Assembly: GCA_029555025.1 (NCBI GenBank)
Contig: JAKPTZ010000038.1
Span: forward strand, 1 to 64,000
Direction: 5' to 3'
Length of the DNA stretch: 64,000 bases
Origin: Deltaproteobacteria bacterium
GTDB taxonomy: Bacteria > Myxococcota_A > UBA9042 > DTJE01
Shown here: one piece after another, positions 1 to 8,205 of the stretch
How the letters are laid out: each line of letters begins with the position of its first letter
Position numbering within the stretch: position 1 is the first letter of the stretch
Made by a program: the position numbers and the translations under genes
Notes under the pieces: generated by a model
What the model saw: the letters and a program-made list of their open reading frames with translations, nothing else
Databases searched by the model: none
What the model was told of the DNA's origin: nothing

Positions 1-798
1 AGCGGGTCGCGGGCACCGTTCGGTCAAACCCATCGGCGTGCCGGACCGGCGGCGCGCAGCCAGCTCCGCTCGTTCCTGACGTCGATGCCGGCTCGGTATT
101 TCGAGCAGGTGGACGCGGCCCAGGCGAAGGAACACGCCAGAATCGTGGATGAGAGAGGGCAACGACCCGTCCACGCGGGCCTGTTCGGCGCGGGGACGGG
201 TGGTCCGCCAGGGATCTGTGTCGTCGCGCCGGACGCGCCGGGGCTCCTGGCCGCCATCAGCGCTGCCCTGATGCTCGAGGACCTCGACGTAACCCGCGCG
301 GACGCCTACACCCGCCGCACGCCGTCCGGTCAGTACGAGGCGGTCGATCTGTTCTGGGTTCGTCGCGCCTTCGTCGAGTCGGCCGCTCCGCTCTCCGAGG
401 CGGACGTGCCCGCCATCGCGTCGACCTTGACCGAGCTCCTGAGCCATCCGGGAGCGCCCTCCGTTCCGGCACGGGCGACCCTGGCGATCACGCCCGGTAC
501 GGCCGAGACGAGCGTGCGCTTCACGGAAAACCTGGATTCCTCCTGGCTCACGCTTGAACTAGAGAGCAACGATCGCACCGGGCTCCTGCTCGCAGTCACC
601 GCGGCCCTGTTCGCGGAGGGGATCCAGATCGTCGGCTCTAGGATCCGCACCCATGGACTTCGGGTTCATGACCGCTTCGACCTGGTCGACGCTGACGGGT
701 CGGCGATCACCGGAACGCGACGACAACGCATAGAGCTGGCAGTGCTGGTTGCCGTTGACGGGCCGTTCCACGGACCGGCTGGATCTGGGCGACCGTGA
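1..798 (+). CDS. GlnD-like ACT-domain protein, C-terminal part (5' end outside the window)
   Basis: The frame is open from the first base, so this is the tail of a longer protein. It resembles the C-terminus of [protein-PII] uridylyltransferase (GlnD), which senses glutamine through tandem ACT domains. An early stretch (LRSFLTSMPARYF, then HARIVDERG) matches the linker before the ACT domains. ACT 1 starts at about residue 60 (ICVVAPDAPGLLAAISAAL) and ACT 2 at about residue 180 (LELESNDRTGLLLAVTAALF), ending in a short basic tail. The nucleotidyltransferase and HD domains, if present, lie to the left, so I cannot tell a full GlnD from a shorter ACT-repeat paralogue. An internal ATG at 85 exists but has no convincing ribosome binding site and is probably not the start. 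The family call is good; the exact role is uncertain. Confidence 0.75.
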   Translation, partial: SGSRAPFGQTHRRAGPAARSQLRSFLTSMPARYFEQVDAAQAKEHARIVDERGQRPVHAGLFGAGTGGPPGICVVAPDAPGLLAAISAALMLEDLDVTRADAYTRRTPSGQYEAVDLFWVRRAFVESAAPLSEADVPAIASTLTELLSHPGAPSVPARATLAITPGTAETSVRFTENLDSSWLTLELESNDRTGLLLAVTAALFAEGIQIVGSRIRTHGLRVHDRFDLVDADGSAITGTRRQRIELAVLVAVDGPFHGPAGSGRP

Positions 799-879
799 CG
801 CGGCGGCACTCGCCACGGGGAAACGGACGGCTTCCTGGAGGAACGGAGCGCGTGGCGCCATCGCCCCCTGGGCGGGATC

Positions 880-1081
880 CCGCTCTCCAGACCAGGAGGG
901 TGGCCAGGCAGTCGCGCTCGGGGCGTCCGAACGCCGCAATGCCCGTGAAGGACTCCGCCCCGCAGAGGACCGCCAACAACGCGATGATCAGGATTTTGAC
1001 CAGTGAATGAGCCCGCTACGCTTGTCCGGGGGCAACCTGCGCTAGGTGCTCCAGGACCTCCGCCGTGAGCACCTTCGTCAT
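880..1081 (-). pseudogene. Remnant of an ISAs1-family transposase (N-terminal part)
   Basis: Reading leftward from an ATG at 1081, the frame gives LEHLAQVAPGQA, an in-frame TAG at 1016-1018, then HSLVKILIIALLAVLCGAES and FTGIAAFGRPERDCLATLL. This matches the start of ISAs1/H-repeat transposases (the DDE_Tnp_1-associated domain), whose usual pattern is LLE.LAQV.D.R..RG.RHSL..IL..ALCAVLCGAE.W..I..WG. Similarity fades near 885. The frame stays open to 707 but gives low-complexity residues antisense to the ACT gene. The catalytic DDE domain is absent. No terminal inverted repeats or target duplication could be recognised. This is a dead fragment, not an active element. Confidence 0.6.
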
Positions 1082-1202
1082 TTCTGGCGCAGACATGCCA
1101 CTTGCCCCCCGAGCGTGGGGGGCAGGCGATCATGCCGGCGATCCCGGCTCCGCAAGTGATCCAATGTGGTCCATCTTCGACGCGTACGCCCTGGAGATGT
1201 CC

Positions 1203-1727
1203 CTACGTACACTGCGAGAAGGCGTAGTAACGGTTGGGGCCGTCCGAGTGGTACTCCGTGCCGTCGCCGTCGTACTCGAAATAGATGTCGCGCGACTGAC
1301 CGCTGCAGCAGTCGAGGATGCTGTGCGTGGTCACGCCGGTTGGCAGACAGCAGCTTCGGTTGCTGCACGTTCCGCTGCAGCAGTCGTCGTCCACGGTGCA
1401 GCCGGTACGGGGGCGGTTGCAGCACGTGCCCGACCGGCAGTTGCGGTTCACGCAGCAGTCGTCGTCCGTCGCGCAGTCTGCGCCGGTGGCGGCGCAGACC
1501 TGGCAGGTTGAATCCATGCACTTCGTCTCCATGCCGTTATCCCAACAGCACGGATCGGTTGCCTGACTGCATGGGTCTCCCAACGCCGTGCAGAGCGGTC
1601 CCGAGGCGGCGTCGGCAGTACTCGGGTCCGAGGCGTCCCCGCCTGAGCACGACCACGCCGAGGCGAACGCGGTCGCGGCCGCCATGACGAGCGTTGCTCC
1701 GGCCACCGAACGTACCAGGCGATTCAT
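1203..1727 (-). CDS. Small Cys-rich exported protein with double-Cys knots
   Basis: A 174-residue protein starting at the ATG at 1727, chosen because a strong GGAGGAAGGGG stretch lies just upstream and because a signal peptide follows immediately. After cleavage near residue 23-25 (AFASA) it is packed with paired cysteines in repeats such as CATDDDCCVNRNC and CTVDDDCCSGTCSNRSCC. These resemble Dickkopf/colipase-like Cys-rich motifs common in myxobacterial exported proteins. The last 35 residues (about 140-174) are aromatic and acidic and may form a small separate unit. A cysteine sits near the cleavage site (AWSC) but the lipobox is poor, so either a soluble or a lipid-anchored form is possible. 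No enzyme motif is visible. The function is unknown. Confidence 0.65.
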   Translation of the reverse strand: MNRLVRSVAGATLVMAAATAFASAWSCSGGDASDPSTADAASGPLCTALGDPCSQATDPCCWDNGMETKCMDSTCQVCAATGADCATDDDCCVNRNCRSGTCCNRPRTGCTVDDDCCSGTCSNRSCCLPTGVTTHSILDCCSGQSRDIYFEYDGDGTEYHSDGPNRYYAFSQCT

Positions 1728-1752
1728 GCTCGTCCCCTTCCTCCCAATGGTG

Positions 1753-2079
1753 TTAGTTGTGGGAGCACCAGACATCATAATGCGACCCGTACTGCGAAGC
1801 GCTGCAGGCCTCGCAGTTCGGACTCCCGCAGTTGACGTCGATGGTGCCATCGTCGGCGTGCATCACGCAGTTCGCGCCCGGACGCTCGCAGGCAGAAATG
1901 AGGCCACCGTGAGGGCACCGCAGTGGGTACCCGTCCGCCATCCGTTCGCCCTCGGCGCAACAGGCCCCGTCGCGACAGCGGCCGTTGTCACCCGCGCCGT
2001 CGTTGCCGCCGGAGCAGCCCGTGAGAGCGAGAGCCACGGTGAGCGCGATCACCCGGTATCGTTCTGATGCTTCTCGCAT
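1753..2079 (-). CDS. Small Cys-rich lipoprotein
   Basis: A 108-residue lipoprotein. The ATG at 2079 is chosen because it is followed by a compact basic-hydrophobic signal peptide and a lipobox (ALALTGC) with Cys at residue 22. Upstream in-frame codons would add a long Arg/Ser-rich non-signal extension. The mature part is short, Gly/Asp-rich at first, and contains about ten cysteines, including CRDGACC and a CGSPNCEAC motif near the end. It lies 25 bases downstream of a neighbouring Cys-rich protein's start and runs in the same leftward direction, so the two may share a transcript. I do not recognise the family. Disulfide-stabilised surface or periplasmic location is the only inference the sequence supports. 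Confidence 0.6.
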   Translation of the reverse strand: MREASERYRVIALTVALALTGCSGGNDGAGDNGRCRDGACCAEGERMADGYPLRCPHGGLISACERPGANCVMHADDGTIDVNCGSPNCEACSASQYGSHYDVWCSHN

Positions 2080-2122
2080 GGGTTTCCGTCCTCGGTGCGT
2101 GCGTGCACGGTCCACGCGGGGG

Positions 2123-2293
2123 CTACTCGTCCGCCTCGATGACGACCTCCAGGTCGTCGATGAACCACTCGACGCCGCAGCAGTCGTTGCAGCCGTTGTA
2201 GAGGCGGAAGCCGAGCCGGAAGTCCGGCACGCCCAGGAACTGGTCGAGTGGCACCCACGCCCCGGACTGTCCCGGCCAGCAGGCATGACGGTC
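2123..2293 (-). pseudogene. Detached C-terminal fragment of a secreted beta-sandwich protein
   Basis: Read leftward from just past the lectin-gene stop, the sequence encodes WVPLDQFLGVPDFRLGFRLY followed by CCGVEWFIDDLEVVIEADE and a stop at 2123-2125. The pattern FRLGFRLYN..(x)..WFIDDLEV is the usual last strand pair of jelly-roll (MAM/immunoglobulin-like) domains of secreted bacterial proteins. No start codon or ribosome binding site precedes it and only about 55 residues remain. It lies in the same reading frame as the upstream lectin gene, separated from it only by the TAG at 2294-2296. It could be a truncated gene, the far side of an assembly join, or a tail cut off by a nonsense change. 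Confidence 0.5.
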
Positions 2294-4159
2294 CTACTCG
2301 GATGCCTCGCACACGAACGGGTACGCCTGAAAACACGCCTCATCGGTCCAATATCCGCGATTCGAGGTGGTCGTTTCGAGTGTCGCACAGTCAGCTGGCC
2401 GAGCTCCCGCCCACCCCCAGTTGTCAGGCTCACCGGTGCCCCAGTTCGTCCAGGTGCTGGCAGTGCTCTCGCCGGCGCTCCAGAACCAAGCGCCTTCGGC
2501 TGCCGGTTCGTACAAGCCGATGAAGGCCCGGTAGCTCACGTCTGCCGCCAGAAGCTCACCGGTCAACCACGAATTCTCCGCCGGGCTGTCGATGCGTGCC
2601 AACGTGTACCCGTAGGAGCCGCAGAAGGCGTCTGCACTCGTCCACGTTCTCGGTTCTGCACAGACGAGGTACGGCGTTGCGTGTTCCTGTTCGACGGACG
2701 CTGTGAAGTACGCCATCACGCAGGGGCAACCAGCACCATCGTCGACGACACCGTTGCAGTCGTTGTCGAGCCCGTCGCAGACCTCCGGGGTCGCCTCCGC
2801 GGATTGGACACAGGTGTCCGTCCCGCAGTCGAACCATCCGCGCTCACAGATGCCGGGCAGTCCGGTGCTACAGGAGACGTCGTCGATCGCACCGTTGCAG
2901 TCGTCATCGAGGGCATTGCACGTTTCTGCGTTCGCGCCCGGTTGCGTCGTGATCTCGCAGGTCGGCAAGCCATCTGCGCACGCGGTGACTCCCGCGGCGC
3001 AGACGCCGAATAGTGAGGTGTCGCAGGTCGCTCCGACGTCGGTGGCGTCCTCGTCGACCTCGCCGTCGCAGTCGTCGTCGAGCCCGTTGCAGGTCTCCGG
3101 GAGACTGCCTGGAGAAACCGCCTCAACACAGACCGCCGCGCCATCGAGGCAGTGGATCTCGCCTTCGGCACAGGCCCCCGGGAGTTCCGTGGTGCAGGCA
3201 GCGCCTTCCCCGAGGGCATCGTCGTCCACGAGGCCGTTGCAGTTGTCGTCGATGCCGTTGCAGATTTCGGCCGCCGGCGTCTGTCCGATGCAGGTAACGC
3301 CCTTGAATTCATTGCAGGCCGTCGTTCCCGCGCATTTGCCGTATTCGTTGCGGTTGAAGCAGTCCTGTCCGACCAGTCCCTCGTCGGTCTCGCCGTCGCA
3401 GTTGTTGTCGATCGAATCGCAACTGCTTTCGTTCGGTTCCCAGCCGGTTATGCCCGAGTACTCACAGACCCATTCACCCCTGAGGCAGACGCGGAAGATG
3501 ACTTCCTGCCTGCCCGCGCAAATCCCCTTGTCGCTGCATGCCGGCTGACTGGGAGGTTGCAGTCCGATGTCGGCCTTGCCGTCGCAGTCGTTGTCCAGTC
3601 CATCGCATGTGGCTTCGGTTTCCTCGAATGACGGAACCTGCGAGTAGTCGCATGCGGCCACGCCCTGGGCGCATGTGGCGGTCACCTTGTCGAACGCCAG
3701 TCCGCACACGCCCGCCCTGGAGCAATTGAGTTCGGCAACTTTCGCGGGGTTCTCGGAAAACTCGTTGTTCTGCGCGTCGAATTCATCCGGCAGGCAGTCC
3801 CCGTCGGGATCGGCCGTCGGAAGGCGGGACTCGAGGGCGTCGATGATTCCGTCGCCGTCGCCGTCGAGAGGCGAATTGACGTCATTGCCGACTTCGGTGC
3901 CGTCGTTGATTCCGTCGCCGTCAGTATCCGCCAGTCCGTAGCTGGTTCCGGTGATATTGCGTTCGATTCCGTTCTTGATCCCGTCGAGATCGAAGTCGCC
4001 GTCCGGATTAAGGCACTGCGAATCATAGCAGAGCCCGCTTTCGCAATCGGCTTCGCTTTCGCAGAATTCCCCGATCTTTCTTGGATCCGAGCCTTCACAT
4101 GATGCGAGAAGCATGCAGAAAAAGACCGACGGAAGCACGATTGAAGTGAATCGTTTCAT
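2294..4159 (-). CDS. MopE-repeat lipoprotein with C-terminal C-type lectin domain
   Basis: A 621-residue outer-surface lipoprotein. Residues 1-22 form a signal peptide with lipobox LLASC, and GGAGG lies 8 bases before the ATG. A short Cys-rich block (CESEADCESGLC) comes next, then thrombospondin-3-like Ca-binding Asp repeats (about 55-125). Six MopE-type metal-binding motifs follow between about 180 and 490 (for example CDSIDNNCDGETDEGL, CNGLDDDCDGEVDEDA). The last 125 residues are a C-type lectin fold with GEPDNWG and WTDEAC, so sugar binding is plausible although the usual EPN/WND residues are modified. The protein is probably displayed outside the cell and bound to calcium. It follows the L28 gene on the same strand at 71 bases. 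The stop codon is followed by an in-frame coding-like fragment. Confidence 0.85.
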   Translation of the reverse strand: MKRFTSIVLPSVFFCMLLASCEGSDPRKIGEFCESEADCESGLCYDSQCLNPDGDFDLDGIKNGIERNITGTSYGLADTDGDGINDGTEVGNDVNSPLDGDGDGIIDALESRLPTADPDGDCLPDEFDAQNNEFSENPAKVAELNCSRAGVCGLAFDKVTATCAQGVAACDYSQVPSFEETEATCDGLDNDCDGKADIGLQPPSQPACSDKGICAGRQEVIFRVCLRGEWVCEYSGITGWEPNESSCDSIDNNCDGETDEGLVGQDCFNRNEYGKCAGTTACNEFKGVTCIGQTPAAEICNGIDDNCNGLVDDDALGEGAACTTELPGACAEGEIHCLDGAAVCVEAVSPGSLPETCNGLDDDCDGEVDEDATDVGATCDTSLFGVCAAGVTACADGLPTCEITTQPGANAETCNALDDDCNGAIDDVSCSTGLPGICERGWFDCGTDTCVQSAEATPEVCDGLDNDCNGVVDDGAGCPCVMAYFTASVEQEHATPYLVCAEPRTWTSADAFCGSYGYTLARIDSPAENSWLTGELLAADVSYRAFIGLYEPAAEGAWFWSAGESTASTWTNWGTGEPDNWGWAGARPADCATLETTTSNRGYWTDEACFQAYPFVCEASE

Positions 4160-4230
4160 TATGAACCTCCGGTTCGGGCGGATGGATATAGAATGTCCGG
4201 AGGTAGTATAAGCGAACCGGGCGCCAATGG

Positions 4231-4473
4231 CTATCTGTCAACCAGCTTGGCGAGATCCAGGCCGTTCTTCCGGGCCCAGGCGACCAGGCCAAGCCTGGTG
4301 ACCGATTTCAGGGCGCGGGTCGAAAGGTTGATACGGATATTGCCCTGCAGTTCCTCCACCCAGATCCTCTTGGACTGGATGTTCGGGTGCTGCCACCTGG
4401 GCGTCCTGTTGTTAGCGTGCGAAACCTTGTTTGCACGAAGTCTTCTCTTTCCGGTCAGTTCGCATCTTGCCAT
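4231..4473 (-). CDS. rpmB: Large ribosomal subunit protein bL28
   Basis: An 80-residue basic protein with the diagnostic bL28 pattern: MARCELTGKRRLRANKVSHA at the N-terminus, then a Trp/His segment and a RVW-like IRINLSTRALKSV core. It is a structural component of the 50S subunit. Only one N-terminal cysteine is present, so it is a zinc-free form. The ATG at 4473 is chosen over an upstream in-frame start because GGAGA lies about 8 bases before it and homologues begin MAR/MSR. It stands alone rather than with rpmG, with its own promoter immediately upstream, and the next leftward gene is a surface lipoprotein. Confidence 0.95.
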   Translation of the reverse strand: MARCELTGKRRLRANKVSHANNRTPRWQHPNIQSKRIWVEELQGNIRINLSTRALKSVTRLGLVAWARKNGLDLAKLVDR

Positions 4474-4504
4474 TTGGTCGTCTCCAAAACACAAAGCGCG
4501 CCGA

Positions 4505-4533
4505 AGGTTACACGGTCAGTGCCGCCAAGTCAA
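4505..4533 (-). promoter_or_regulatory. Probable sigma70-type promoter for rpmB
   Basis: On the minus strand TTGACT (4533-4528) is separated by 17 bases from TAACCT (4510-4505). Transcription would start near 4498, giving a leader of about 25 bases with GGAGA before the rpmB ATG. The -35 box is strong and the -10 box moderate. Confidence 0.5.
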
Positions 4534-4605
4534 TAGGCGTTTGATCATTTCCGGGCGGGATTTTGTCTCGCGTCCCCCCGAAAAGGGTCCTTTGAAGACA
4601 TGCCG

Positions 4606-4635
4606 TTGCCATCGGATGCATTATTCATGGATAAT
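4606..4635 (+). promoter_or_regulatory. Probable promoter for the 4.7 kb Cys-rich lipoprotein gene
   Basis: TTGCCA (4606-4611), an 18-base spacer and GATAAT (4630-4635) lie about 50 bases before the start at 4687. A similar GGATAATCT.CCCG stretch precedes the lipoprotein gene at 33140. Prediction from motif match only. Confidence 0.4.
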
Positions 4636-4686
4636 CTACCCGGCTTCGGGCAACGCAGAAACCGGTCGCCCGATGGAGGAATCCCA

Positions 4687-7600
4687 ATGTTTCGCTGCAT
4701 GGCGTGTCTTGCCGCCGTATTGATGCTGGCCTCCTTTGCCGCCTGCGGTGGCGGGCCGAACACCACGGACGTCGTGTCCGACGTGCCTGGTGAGGTGTTT
4801 GTCGATACCCACCAGGACGATGTGGGCGAAGACGGGCTGGACGAACTTCCTTCGGATGCCGGCAGCGATGCGGATGCCGAAATGGACGGCTTCGACTCAA
4901 TGGCCGAGGATCTTGTGGATTCGGACGAGAGTGATTCCGGTTCTGACGCGTCTCCGGATTCCGACATCGAGGTCTTCGAGTCCTGCACCGCTCTGACGGT
5001 CGATTCCGATTGCGTTCTTACGTGTGCCGAAGCGCAGGCCTGCCAGGTTTGCAGTTGCAACACCGATGTCTCCGGCGGCCGTTGCGAACTGGTGACCGCG
5101 GAGAATGGAACCGAATGCGAGGACGGCGAGAACTGCACGCGCGATGATTACTGTGAAAATGGAACCTGCGTTCCCGGTCGCCTCGCGTGCGACTGTGTTT
5201 CCGATTCCGACTGTGCTTCCCGTGAAGACGGGAATCTTTGCAACGGCACGCTTTTTTGTGATCGTGGCGTTTTCCCGCACAAGTGCGCGGTGAATCCGGC
5301 AACCGTGGTGCCGAAGTGTCCGACTGACAATGACACTCAATGTCTTGCCGCCGGGTGCGTGCCCGAAACCGGCGTCTGCGAGATGCTGCCGGCAAATGAA
5401 GGCCAGACCTGCACCATCGTCAGTACCTGCATTCTTGTCGCGACTTGCCAGGAAGGCGAATGCGCGGCATTTTCCGTGCGCGACTGCAACGACAACAACC
5501 CGTGCACGGACGACCAGTGTGTCGAGCAGCTCGGGTGCGTCAGGCTTCCAAACAGTGTCGGATGCGATGACGGCAACCTTTGCACGACGGGCGACATCTG
5601 CATGGACGGGGAGTGCGGTCATACAGGCACGCTTGACTGCGACAACGGCAAGTTCTGTGACGGTCCGGAAGGCTGCGAGCCTTCCGTCGGATGTGTTCCC
5701 GGCACCCCACCGAGCTGTGATGATGGTGTTTCATGCACCCTTGATCGCTGCCTGGCGTTTTATGACAGATGTTTCAACGACTGGCTGCCGGAAGCCATCG
5801 AGGGACCAAGGGGCGCTCCGCAGTGTTCGGACGGAAAGGATAATGACTGTGACGGGGTGTCGGACGTTTCCGAGCCGGAATGCCTGCTCGGCATCAACAG
5901 GATTGAACCGGATAACGGCGTCCTCGGCGGTGGGGATCTGATCGCCATCAGCGGAAATTCGCTTGACCTTGTCCAGACCGTGACCATTGCCGGCAAGCCA
6001 GCCGAGATTGTCGCCCAGTCCAACCTTTCGCTTACGGTGCGGACTCCACCGGGGGATCTGCCTGGCCGGTGCGACGTGGAAATACGAACCAGCCTGGTTC
6101 CGTTCGTTTCCGAGGACGCCTTCACATACACGACCGTCGAGTCCGCGCCCCAGGGGTCGTGCATCCTGGTTTTCCCGTCCCAGCCGGTCGAGCGCGATCT
6201 TGGCGCATCCATTGTTGTCATGCAGGGCCAGAGCAATCTGCCGCCATCGGTCGAGGCTTCCGTCGTGCGTTTCAGCTTCGGATACGGGCCCAGAGGCTCA
6301 AATCCGCCGATTACGCCCGGGTGGAAGTGGACCGAAGCAACGCTGGTTGCAAGTGGAAGTGTCGGCGGGCTGGTTCGGACTGACTGGAGCGCATTTCCGG
6401 TGGCCGTTGTCGGCGGATACTTCGACATGGCCGCAAGGATGTCGGTCGATGGCGGGGTTCGGTGGATTCCGTGTGACCTTGACGGATCCGCCAACGGTTA
6501 CCTGCCGGTTCAGGCCCCCGACCTTACCGTTTTTGGAAATGCCGAGCCCGGCGACATCGTGATCAACGAAATGATGTGGCCTGGAACAACGCTGGACGTC
6601 AACGATGAATGGATCGAACTCAGGAATCTTTCCGATGCCCCGATAAGGCTTGACGGCTGGAAGATAACCGGCGTCGGTTATCCGTCGGGCCAGGATTTCC
6701 TTTTCGACGGTCATGACAGGGTGGTCAGGAACACGAGCATCGAGGGCGGCGGATATTTCCTTATCGCACAATTCGATGCCCCGGATTCGGTTCTTGACGC
6801 CCAGCCCGATATCCTGGCGCAGGCCAGCGGTTCCTCGTTAAGGACGCTCAGGCTCGGGAACGTCGGCCCAAAGACTTATCATCTTGTCGATCACCGTGAA
6901 GTCATTATCGATTCGGCGTATTTTTCGACCGCCTACGGCATGATTGGCAGCATTCCCTTCAGCGAGCCGTTCAGGTCGATGGAGCGCAAGGCCGACCCGG
7001 GAGACGGCACGACCGACGCAGACTGGTTCACGGCCTTCGTTTCCGATGGCTGGGACGGGGATCCGTTCCAGTCCATGCTTGTCGGGACTCCCCGGGCGCC
7101 AAACAGCGATATCGCGACTTGTGCCACTGATGCCGACTGCCAGTCGTTTCATGCGGAAATCATCGCCACTCTCTGCCAGAAGCGTGTCTGCGACCTGGAA
7201 GTCATGCGTTGCGACATTGTTGATATTCCCGAAGGTGGCGGATGCGATGACGGACTGTTCTGCACGGTCGGGGAGACGTGCACCGGTGGAACTTGTGGCG
7301 GCGGAGGGCCGCGCAACTGTTCCGATACAGGTTCCCAGGCCCTTTGCACTATTGATTCGTGTGACGAGGCCGCGGATGTGTGTATCCATACCCCGGATCT
7401 GACGGTCTTCGAGGGGCCGCGCGACAGCCCGTCATGTCGGGACGTGATTGATAACGACTGCGATGGCATGACTGACGGGCAGGATATCCAGTGTCTGCTC
7501 GACGTCAGTGGCGTTCAACCAGATGTGGTTCCCGTGCGGGCTGTAGAGGGCGGTTGGGCAGGAACGATTTCCGGGATGGGTTTCGCCGCGCCACTTCCGC

Positions 7601-8205
7601 TGGTGGCCGGCGTCGTGTTCCGTGGTCCCGGTGGTGAGCTTGCCGCCGAATCCTTCGTCGTCGTCGATGTGGACACAATCGAGGTCGAATTCCCTTCGGT
7701 CGGCCAGCCCGGTCTGTACGACGTCCTCGTGTCGGACGGCGACGTGACTGCGGTGCTTGAGGACGCGGTTCTTTTCTATGGCACTTCCGACGGAATGCTT
7801 GCAAGGATTGCGTCGCCGACCGACGCGATAAGCGTCAAGAAGAACCAGGCCACGCCATACATTAAGGCGCGGGTGACCGGACAGGACATCGGCTCCGGAT
7901 CCGGAATGATAAGTCCTTCGTCGATAATCGCGCAGATCGGCTACGGCCCGGAACTGGCCGATCCGTCTGCAGATAAGGGCTGGACCTGGATTTCCGCCCA
8001 GTACGATTCGACTTGCCCGGACTGTGTTGACGAATACCAGTTCAGGTTGACACTTTCCATCGCCGCTCCGGGCGTTTACGCCGTTGCCGCCCGGTTCTCG
8101 GTCGATCAGGGCATAACGTGGGCCTGGGGAACAATCGGGCCATATTCCGGGGATCCGTGGGATCCCGCCGGGGCCCTGACCGTGACCGTGCTGGATTTGC
8201 TGTAA
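4687..8205 (+). CDS. Giant Cys-rich lipoprotein with IPT/TIG and lamin-tail domains
   Basis: A 1172-residue outer-surface lipoprotein. The ATG at 4687 is chosen for its GGAGGA site and signal peptide; the lipobox is SFAAC near residue 23. A roughly 70-residue Asp/Ser-rich tether follows. Next come four-cysteine modules (CNDNNPCTDDQCVEQLGC, CDDGNLCTTGDICMDGEC and others) to about residue 380, then an IPT/TIG domain (about 400-480, starting LLGINRIEPDNGVLGGGDLI). A lamin-tail domain (about 620-740, GDIVINEMMWPGTTLDVNDE) is followed by more Cys modules, a second IPT-like domain, and a C-terminal beta-rich segment. Such mixtures are typical of adhesive or scaffolding surface proteins; no catalytic motif is visible. 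The stop overlaps the next gene's start as TAATG, so the two are probably translationally coupled. Confidence 0.85.
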   Translation: MFRCMACLAAVLMLASFAACGGGPNTTDVVSDVPGEVFVDTHQDDVGEDGLDELPSDAGSDADAEMDGFDSMAEDLVDSDESDSGSDASPDSDIEVFESCTALTVDSDCVLTCAEAQACQVCSCNTDVSGGRCELVTAENGTECEDGENCTRDDYCENGTCVPGRLACDCVSDSDCASREDGNLCNGTLFCDRGVFPHKCAVNPATVVPKCPTDNDTQCLAAGCVPETGVCEMLPANEGQTCTIVSTCILVATCQEGECAAFSVRDCNDNNPCTDDQCVEQLGCVRLPNSVGCDDGNLCTTGDICMDGECGHTGTLDCDNGKFCDGPEGCEPSVGCVPGTPPSCDDGVSCTLDRCLAFYDRCFNDWLPEAIEGPRGAPQCSDGKDNDCDGVSDVSEPECLLGINRIEPDNGVLGGGDLIAISGNSLDLVQTVTIAGKPAEIVAQSNLSLTVRTPPGDLPGRCDVEIRTSLVPFVSEDAFTYTTVESAPQGSCILVFPSQPVERDLGASIVVMQGQSNLPPSVEASVVRFSFGYGPRGSNPPITPGWKWTEATLVASGSVGGLVRTDWSAFPVAVVGGYFDMAARMSVDGGVRWIPCDLDGSANGYLPVQAPDLTVFGNAEPGDIVINEMMWPGTTLDVNDEWIELRNLSDAPIRLDGWKITGVGYPSGQDFLFDGHDRVVRNTSIEGGGYFLIAQFDAPDSVLDAQPDILAQASGSSLRTLRLGNVGPKTYHLVDHREVIIDSAYFSTAYGMIGSIPFSEPFRSMERKADPGDGTTDADWFTAFVSDGWDGDPFQSMLVGTPRAPNSDIATCATDADCQSFHAEIIATLCQKRVCDLEVMRCDIVDIPEGGGCDDGLFCTVGETCTGGTCGGGGPRNCSDTGSQALCTIDSCDEAADVCIHTPDLTVFEGPRDSPSCRDVIDNDCDGMTDGQDIQCLLDVSGVQPDVVPVRAVEGGWAGTISGMGFAAPLPLVAGVVFRGPGGELAAESFVVVDVDTIEVEFPSVGQPGLYDVLVSDGDVTAVLEDAVLFYGTSDGMLARIASPTDAISVKKNQATPYIKARVTGQDIGSGSGMISPSSIIAQIGYGPELADPSADKGWTWISAQYDSTCPDCVDEYQFRLTLSIAAPGVYAVAARFSVDQGITWAWGTIGPYSGDPWDPAGALTVTVLDLL

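Noticed and set aside
1065-1511. A 148-codon plus-strand frame of Ala/Val-rich sequence
   Set aside because: Opposite the Cys-rich protein; it is the complement of repeated Cys codons and has no start signal.
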